13,907 bases of DNA from the NCBI GenBank assembly GCA_003024985.2, contig PXIH01S0006313.1; one strand, given 5' to 3'. Shown here piece by piece: positions 7,705 to 13,907 of this stretch. Position 1 is the stretch's first letter; the number at the start of each line of letters is the position of its first letter. A model generated the notes under the pieces. The model was given only the letters and a program-made list of their open reading frames with translations. It was not told the origin of the DNA and did not search any database. The DNA comes from Euperipatoides rowelli. Lineage: Eukaryota; Onychophora; Udeonychophora; Euonychophora; Peripatopsidae. A program made the translations under genes and the position numbers.

Positions 7705-8308
7705 TGGTAATAAAAAAAAAACTAGAGATCATGTTTATGCAGGGTGGATTACAACAAAGATAAAATAGATGTCTAGGAATGATGATTTTTTTGGGCCTGC
7801 TTAGCCTATACTAAGAAATGGAAATAGTTATTAAAAATATAAACAAATACCGTGTATAAATAATTTTTAAAAATTATAGCCTAATTGTCTGCCAATAAGT
7901 TAAAAAAAAATTTCAACTGAACAATCTTATATGCCAACTTTTACTATCAAAATATAAATTTTATCCATCAAAAATATTTTGCCAAGTTACTGTACTTTAT
8001 TAAGTCAAAGCACATTTAATATTTTAGTAATTATAGTTTAGATTTTAATTTTCATAGTCATTTAATGAAAATAGAATAGGTATAATCTGACTAAATATAG
8101 TATAGTATTTTTACTCTGAAGTTCCAAACATATTCTAATTTCCGCTTTTACGTGGTATTGGACTTGTCAAAATAATTTATTAGAAAATAGGATGTGTAAA
8201 GGCTCATCATTTCATTTTGATCAGTCTAGCAAAATTGAGATGCATTCAATTTTATAATTTCTGCAGAATTTAATCCTCAATCAATGAAATTGCTCTAAAA
8301 TTCTAAAC
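7705..8308. other. no gene seen
   Basis: Plain A+T-rich sequence with frequent stops in all frames. No repeat boundary or RNA gene could be recognised. Confidence 0.5.
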
Positions 8309-8667
8309 CAGTGGTCCCAAACCCTATGCCTGCAGGCACCATGGCGCTTGTCAACACTTTTGCATGTGCTCACCATGCCGACTTGACACAACCAAAATAA
8401 TTTTAACAATTTTGTTTTTAATAAAATGATAGAACATTTTTTTCAAAAAGTAATATTTTGCATTATATTATAGTTTACAATATTATAAATACTTTTTAAT
8501 GTATTTAATATTGTCAAATAATTTTACATAAAAACTTCAAATTATTTTGGAATAACTTAATACAATTGTATATTTTGTGCATTATAGCCTACTGTTTTGT
8601 GTCTGCCCTATGAAATGTACAGTACTAGTAATTATGCTCCATAGCAAAAAAAGGTTGGCGACAATAG
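8309..8667. mobile_element. degraded hAT element 3, sister copy of element 2, inverted
   Basis: The left end CAGTGGTCCCAAACCCTATG and the following TGCCTGCAGGCACCATGG align with the right end of element 2 read on the minus strand (CAGGGGTTTCCAACCCTGTG, then TGCCTGCGGGCACCATGG). The right end, read on the minus strand (CGCCAACCTTTTTTTG, then TATGGAGCAT), aligns with the left end of element 2 (CATAACCTTTTTGTACC, then TAGAGCAC). So this is the same family in reverse orientation. The interior is A+T-rich. The right terminus is eroded (CAATAG where a CCACTG-like end is expected), and I found no convincing 8-bp duplication, consistent with an older insertion. Confidence 0.6.
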
Positions 8668-10047
8668 CCAATCAAATTCCTCTTCTTATTTCCAACAATT
8701 GTGGCTTTTAGTGCATTTATTTATTCTATTTTTTAATTAAATATATAAAGCTTCTGGCCATCCATGAAAAACAAAATATTTTTGTTAACATTTTCATGTC
8801 ATTTAAAATGTATAAATATTTATTTTGCCTTTTCTTTTATTAAATAGAAAATTTATTTACAAGATTACTTTTCTTGTATAAGGTAAAAGCAATTACAAAA
8901 TGACACTTAACATCTAGTATAACGCTCATTAACACGTTGTACATCCAAACTTCTTGAACTGTTAATACAGCACCTAATTTTTTTTTAATGCAGAAGTGTT
9001 TCACCAATAAACTTGAAAGGTTAGTCTCTTATAGTTGTGACATTTTATTAAATAACTTTTTACCAATACTAATCTACTATTTTTAATACAATATTGTATA
9101 AAAGTTTATGAATTAAAATATTAAATTTTAAATAAAAAAATAAATAAAAAGACAATTAAATAAAATTAATAAATGCAGGCATCTGAACAAAAACTACAAG
9201 TTTAGTCTACTCTTAACTTTTCTAGTTTGATTATGGACTATTGGATTGAATGTAGAATTGATTTATGATGATACTGACTATCAATCTTGATTTGTCATGC
9301 AAGAAAGAAAAATTAAAATTATTAATCGTAATTATTGTTCTTCCCATAATTATTAATTTCATATCAATATAAGTTTTGTTGAAAATCTATTATTTTTGCT
9401 TTAGCGCAAGTTATTATAATAAACCAATATAATTAAGAATTTGGCTAGTATCTCAAAAAGTTCAAATACAAATGAATGGCAGTATAGGGTTCCCAGTTAA
9501 GTCTTTCCCTTACAAAATAAGAACTGATTTTTTTGTGAAATCAACTAATGTACATTCATGCAATGATTGCACATAACTTAAAAAAAATAACATAAATTTC
9601 AACATGAATATTAAACACTTTAACAATTCCTACATATAATAAGCATTTTGTACTATGTAAAGTACTAAACAACATTGACATAATCTTAACTTTGTGCATT
9701 ACAAATGATAAAAGACTAAAAAACTGTTATCGACTGAATAAATACCTATCCCACTTCCCTCATATTCTTTGGAACACTGTAAGATCCATCTCAATGGGTA
9801 TACACATATTATCTTGTGCAGTACCCCGACATAACTTATCTTCTCATGCTTAATTGATAATTTTTACTAGACATTAAGTATTGAGTATTTCCATTCTTAT
9901 AAATGAAACACAGTAAAAATTGAAAAATAAATATAGCTTTCATTTTGATTTTGTAAAAAAAAAAATATACTAGGATTCTGATGAAAAGTTTGTCTTCTCA
10001 TCAGAACTGTTCTTACTTCTCATCTTTTATTACTTAAAAAAATCAAT
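8668..10047. other. no supported gene
   Basis: Long A+T-rich stretch without credible frames, element ends or RNA genes. At its right edge the minus strand contains a short continuation, in frame after the stop at 10048, reading MRSKNSSDEKTNFSSES before another stop. This might be an eroded tail of the open segment at 10048-10233. Confidence 0.4.
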
Positions 10048-10233
10048 CTATGCCTTTCTTTTTAAAGATCTAAGACTATATAAATGATGTAATTTAGATA
10101 TAGGTAATCCCCTCACCTTGTAAGGTTTTATGTTGGCAACATGTTGCAAAAAGAATCTTAGCTTTTTATACTCTTCTCTACTCAAACAAGTTTGTTTGTC
10201 TAAGACTTTTAAATCCTGACAAAATTCTTCATA
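10048..10233 (-). pseudogene. unassigned 61-codon open segment lacking a start codon
   Basis: Between a TAA at 10234-10236 and a TAG at 10048-10050 the minus strand reads 61 uninterrupted codons beginning YEEFCQDLKVLDKQTCLSRE and ending LKRKA. Composition is varied and protein-like, with amphipathic charged stretches, a helix-like REEYKKLRFFLQHV and a basic end. There is no ATG, so it is either an exon (CCCCTACAG just upstream could be a splice acceptor) or a fragment of a broken gene. It starts immediately beyond the proposed outer end of the LTR at 10240. It may therefore be the sequence that the LTR element inserted into. I do not recognise the family. Confidence 0.35.
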
Positions 10234-10239
10234 TTACTC

Positions 10240-10759
10240 TGTAGGGGATATTTGAAAGAGAATAGGGGGGGGGGGGCGATAATAGGCGTACAGTCTAACT
10301 AGTTTGTATCCAGCTAACTCTTATTATTTACTCTACCCTGAGTGTACCTTACAAATACTTATGCAGACTGATGAATAATGTTCTAAATCTTAGCAGCTTT
10401 GTGGTCTAAGATCATGATGTTAATGCATGCAGGCATATTCTGAGGTAAAGCTGACATAGAAGGTATCCTATCACTTAAACCATTATCTAATAGTGCTCTC
10501 CGTCTCTTTAATTAACTCTATATTTTAAGTCTAAATACTGCTACAGTAATTATGCATTATTAACTCTCTAGGTCCTATCATAATTTATTATAATCTTATT
10601 TATTATATATAATATTTATTATGTATATACAGTAAATATCATATTACATTTATTATAATTATTCTAACATACTAGTGCTCAGACTATATATTGTCATCTC
10701 ATTATGCAATCTCCTCAAGGTTAGGGGGTAGCCCCTAGGGGTGTGCGGCCCCTGTTACA
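10240..10759 (-). repeat. proposed 3' LTR of the minus-strand retrotransposon
   Basis: Read on the minus strand, the segment starts TGTAACAGGGG and ends CCCCTACA, giving TG...CA ends with short inverted similarity (TGTA/TACA plus a G/C run), as in Ty3/gypsy LTRs. It lies downstream of the gag and protease remnants in the right orientation. It contains several AATAAA-like stretches and, near its end, a run of 12 C (12 G at 10265-10276 on the plus strand). The preceding GTTGAGG could be the end of a weak polypurine tract. The matching 5' LTR would lie beyond the right edge, so the call cannot be confirmed here. Confidence 0.4.
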
Positions 10760-11108
10760 CCTCAACTGTATCTTATCAGAATTCATTTTCAGGTCTGTCC
10801 TTACATACAAGATTTATTTTATTTGTGGGCTGAAAATATAATTGCTATGATTAGATTTATTATCAAGATATTTAAACCTATGTTGATATTTAAATATACC
10901 GTACCCATTATTTGCCTTACTTTAAATGACAATTTTCCTCCAACTTATTAAAAAATGTCCTCTCTCTACTTCACTTTACACGTGTTTTAATTTTAATATC
11001 GTGTCAAGCATTATAACCATATCTCCATTTTAAAAAAGAAGTGACATACACTTTGTCATTAGTACAATTAAATATATTAATCTCCCACTATACTTATTCC
11101 TGCCCTAA
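10760..11108 (-). other. stretch between protease remnant and proposed LTR, no polymerase seen
   Basis: Frames are short and stop-rich. I looked for reverse-transcriptase hallmarks such as (Y/F)xDD and for integrase zinc-binding spacing on the minus strand and found none. In a complete element several kilobases of pol would lie here. Confidence 0.4.
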
Positions 11109-11905
11109 ATGAACTTACTATATTTTAATTTATTATACAATTGTTCATTTGGTGCTTTTAAAATGCTTACAGGTATTAAACAATCCATCTTAAAAGTTTC
11201 AGGAATATCCTCATCAAGAATACATTTGACGTTGTGCATCACGCATCACTTTTCTCGACATTTTAAAACACATACTAAAATTAACAATATCACAATTTTT
11301 TACAACCTGGGTGTCATTCATTATTTTTAATGGGATCATGAATTTTAATTTTTTTATTAAATGGCATATCATTGGATGTAACCATTTTTCCGACAATGTC
11401 TTTGCTGTCTTTCTCCTCATCACACATTACTTTTAACTCCTTTGCACTTTGAAACTGAACATTGCATTCATTTATCACTGAATTTTGTACTAACATTTCT
11501 ACTTTCTCTTCTTCTTGTTGAATATTTGGCGAATCAAAAAAGATTTGTACCTTACTATGTCTGTTTGGCTTGACAGTAATGCAACAACTAATTTGTTCAT
11601 TTGATATGTCATAATGCACTATAAAATTTAATCTTAGTAATATAGGAATTGATAATTGTTGTACTACTATAAATATTTCCATATACACAGTTCCTTAATT
11701 AAGTGCAAATTGTAAAATAATGTACCTTCAGTATCTACTCTCAGTACACCATCCACTAATACCAGATAACACTCAGGAGCTTTCCCTAATCTTGGTGGAT
11801 GTATTTTTTTCCCCATTTGTCTCTAAATTCAATTTTTCCCAAGCATATAGATCAAATTGTGATCTGCCCCTGTATCCATTCTACTCCATACTTCACAATT
11901 ATATA
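11109..11905 (-). pseudogene. decayed retroviral-type aspartic protease and spacer
   Basis: The enzyme family cleaves the retroelement polyprotein; its active site is a D-T/S-G in each half of a homodimer. Seen on the minus strand: RMDTGADHNLI with DTGA at 11865-11876, the canonical catalytic loop, preceded by an RDVPIFK stretch and followed by a stop at the end of MLGKN. A different frame continues with YLVLVDGVLRVDTEGTL. A third open frame (11688-11314, 124 codons) contains VVQQLSIPILLRLNFIVHYD. This resembles the conserved hydrophobic C-terminal protease segment, with the usual Gly and Asp of that motif replaced by Arg and Asn. The remainder is a Glu/Lys-rich spacer ending near 11109. Frameshifts and stops make it non-functional. 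Confidence 0.65.
11865..11876 (-). other. aspartic protease catalytic motif DTGA
   Basis: Four codons GAT ACA GGG GCA on the minus strand spell DTGA, followed by D-H-N-L-I. This is the retropepsin active-site loop, with hydrophobic residues downstream. It is the clearest single diagnostic of the retroelement in this window. Confidence 0.7.
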
Positions 11906-12123
11906 ATTATAGTTTAAAAATAGGTACATCTCTCAGCTCGCTCCCCTTTTCTGTTCATAAGTCATAATTTTGAGATTGGGTGGCATATTAAGTTACGTTG
12001 AAGTTGAAAGAGTAGTTGCCTACCCTACTGCAGCTCCCTCTTTCCCATTTAAATGTATATCATTTTTGGTTACTTAATTGATTTACATCAATACTAACTT
12101 TGATACAGACTGTATTTTCCTAT

Positions 12124-13799
12124 TCATTTATTTACAGCAGCTACTTGTGGCTGTTGACTACTCATCCCATCTGTTGGAATTCCATTATTATCCCTATTTT
12201 GAAATTGATTGCTGCCATTTTCTCTAGGTGATTGATCCTGATATCTATTACTTCCCCTGACCTAAGCCTGTTATTTGGCCACCTTACCCCATCATTATTT
12301 GATTATTGTATTATTTTATCAGATTGGCTATTAGGTCTAATCATCTCATTGACATCCCCTCTTAATCTATTATAATTATTTTGATTTTCTGCTGGGGTTT
12401 ATTATTTCACCCAACAAAATGTAACACCACTTCCATTTCATAGGCTTTTTATACTAAATCTATAATTGATTTTATATTGTCTATTAATAACATTCCGAAA
12501 CCACTTCTCATTTTTCTCAATAAAGACATCAGAATTTCCTTCTCTTGTAATTATGGATAAACTAATTTTACTTTATTGTCAACTCTCTATATAAACATTT
12601 TTGCTTTCTTGTTTATGATCTGTTTATTTTCTTCTGCATTGTACGGATCCATGATAATTTTCTAAAAATTTTACTTACAAATATCCCATGTTCTACATAT
12701 AGGTTTTATCTGTCTATACCATGCTATTACTGGTCCCTGAAATGCTTGACCTATATTATGTTAGCCACTGATTTTGTGGAACATTATTTATAGAAAAATA
12801 TTCTTCTAATGTCAAGAAATGTGGTGTCATGCTCGAACCACAGTTACCTGAAAAAGTTGGAATATTGACCCTAACATTAAGTACGGTATATAATAAGTAA
12901 GTACAGATATAGTATTAGAATATTGTTCCATTTTATTTTTTATGTCCACCACTTCCTCTATAACTATCATTCTTTTTAATCACCTTCTCTATCTCTCTAT
13001 TCACTAAAGCTATTGCTTTGCTATATTTATAATTTGCCATTTAACATATTTTTTTTTCATTTATCTTTTCTATTTTTATCTCTAATACTCATTTTTATGT
13101 TATATTCTTCCAATATCTCTGTAATCTCTTTGATTGTGTTCAATAGTGATTTTATTAACTCCTACTGCAGCTCTCTATTTTCAACCTCTTCAACAATCAA
13201 AGCTTTCATTTGTATTTTAGTTTGTTCTGCTTTCTTCAATCTCCTCATTAATGCTTGTCATAAATATTTTAACATCCATTTCCTGTTCTGTAATAAACAT
13301 ATTCACCTTAAACTTGAATGTTTCTCTCAATTTTTCTATTTGTATAACATTATCTTCTCTTATTTCCTTTCTTAAAATAACATTATTCTCTACTATTTGT
13401 TTTGCAATACTCCTGCTGATATTTTCGGTATTTTCCACTATTTATTTATTCAAATTTTATTAATATTATCTGTATTTATAGCTATTTGTTTGCTTATGGT
13501 TCTGTTTATATTGTCTGTATTTGCAGCTATTTGCCCACATATTTTTATTAATACTATCTATGTTATCTGTTGTTTGTCTCATCACTATCATGAATTGCAT
13601 TAATTATTAAAATTCTGATTTCCCTTGTCAAACATAAACTCATTTATTCTACAATAACTATCCCCCTTCTTTATTGCACTAACTACACTTTCTTTCTGTT
13701 TTTTGTTTTCTGGCATTTTAAAAATTATTTCCTATCATTAATTTGATTCCAACCTTCCTGTATCTCCTCACTACTATCCTGATTTACTAAAGGATCCAT
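12124..13799 (-). pseudogene. decayed retrotransposon gag
   Basis: Gag forms the particle that packages element RNA. The first frame starts at an ATG (13799), reads MDPLVNQDSSEEIQEGW, and stops at 13725. Later pieces in shifting frames are: MPENKKQKESVVSAIKKGDS (13716-13600); an NTDNIN repeat segment (13533-13453); a Glu/Lys-rich coiled coil (13438-13217, then 13218-13057); a capsid-like part with VNIPTFSGN and LEEYFSINNVPQNQW (12869-12756); GPVIAWYRQIK (from 12733), matching the WYRQI-type motif of Ty3/gypsy capsids; and a Gln/Asn-rich tail ending QPQVAAVNK with a TGA at 12124. A zinc knuckle is not clearly preserved. At least seven disruptions separate the pieces. Confidence 0.7.
13453..13533 (-). 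repeat. 45-bp-type coding repeat in gag encoding KQIA-x-NTDNIN units
   Basis: Minus-strand codons at 13533-13453 spell QIAANTDNINRTIS, then KQIAINTDNINKI. A third diverged unit, NTENISRSIAKQIVENN, starts at 13435 after a frame change. The 15-residue unit keeps Ile and Asn at fixed spacing, which suggests an elongated coiled coil in the gag N-terminus that expands by tandem duplication. Confidence 0.6.
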
Positions 13800-13907
13800 T
13801 ATGTAAAGAATAATTTTTTTTAACTTATATTATATACTGTAAATTTGTTTCGCTATGTGTATACTATGCTACAGCTTTTAATACTTTATTTTAGTAAAAT
13901 TTTGTTA

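Larger units (their letters stand above)
10240..13907 (-). mobile_element. decayed Ty3/gypsy-like LTR retrotransposon, gag and protease only, continues past the window
   Basis: In minus-strand order the window shows a gag start at 13799, a coiled-coil gag N-terminus, a capsid-like segment, a Gln/Asn-rich gag end at 12124, a retropepsin-like DTGA site at 11865-11876 with a later hydrophobic protease segment, and a proposed 3' LTR. Between about 11100 and 10760 there is room for only a few hundred bases, and I see no reverse transcriptase, RNase H or integrase motifs. The copy is therefore either internally deleted or derives from a gag-pro-only non-autonomous family. No tRNA primer site is visible within the last 107 bases. 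Confidence 0.65.

Noticed and set aside
8309-8675. 8-bp target duplication for hAT element 3
   Set aside because: TTCTAAAC on the left and CCAATCAA on the right do not match; no shift of one or two bases gives a convincing pair.
11109-11330. 73-codon plus-strand frame
   Set aside because: Antisense to the spacer downstream of the retroelement protease, which has better coding character on the minus strand.
11720-11917. 65-codon plus-strand frame
   Set aside because: Antisense to the DTGA protease segment.
13013-13603. Several Leu/Ile/Phe-rich plus-strand frames resembling membrane proteins
   Set aside because: They are complements of the Lys/Glu/Asn-rich gag coiled coil on the minus strand; hydrophobic character is an artefact of reading that DNA antisense.
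1-13907. CRISPR arrays, tRNA or rRNA genes
   Set aside because: No regularly spaced identical repeats with unique spacers, no tRNA A/B-box pair with a foldable cloverleaf, and no rRNA-like conserved stretch was seen.

Overview
The window is strongly A+T-rich and looks like accessory, transposon-laden DNA from an animal nuclear genome, most likely an invertebrate. This rests on several metazoan-type mobile element families lying together (hAT, piggyBac, a Ty3/gypsy-like LTR element, a Polinton-type polymerase remnant, probably a LINE fragment), on the absence of bacterial-style operons or Shine-Dalgarno sites, and on very low gene density. The species cannot be named from the sequence. No intact gene of recognised function is present. 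Almost every coding trace is broken by frameshifts and stops.

Layout. At 1-1338 (+) there is a decayed N-terminal part of a protein-primed (family B2) DNA polymerase of the Polinton/Maverick kind. It is preceded by two diverged copies of a Ser/Pro-rich segment and an acidic linker. At about 1790-2725 lies a complex repeat field: an interspersed block, a 154-bp-period block and purine-rich hexamer arrays, sharing the 12-mer TATGATGTCATA. At 2858-3265 (-) sits the best intact ORF (135 aa, unknown), with a TATA-like box upstream and an AATAAA downstream. At 4174-4749 is a non-autonomous hAT element with a perfect 8-bp target duplication. Around 5040-5112 (-) there is a possible LINE ORF2 end. 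At 5588-6428 two roughly 90-bp inverted repeats enclose a second hAT element (5731-6158), which forms a nested insertion. At 7458-7700 is a clean piggyBac MITE flanked by TTAA. At 8309-8667 is a sister copy of the second hAT element, in the opposite orientation. At 10048-10233 (-) is an unassigned 61-codon open segment. From 10240 to beyond the right edge (-) runs an LTR retrotransposon: a proposed 3' LTR (10240-10759), then a decayed protease and a decayed gag. No reverse transcriptase is recognisable between them.

The elements do not form a pathway. Together they record repeated insertion and decay: nested hAT copies, a deleted or gag-pro-only LTR element, and an internally deleted Polinton polymerase. 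The two unassigned open segments (2858-3265 and 10048-10233) are the only candidates for host or undescribed coding sequence.
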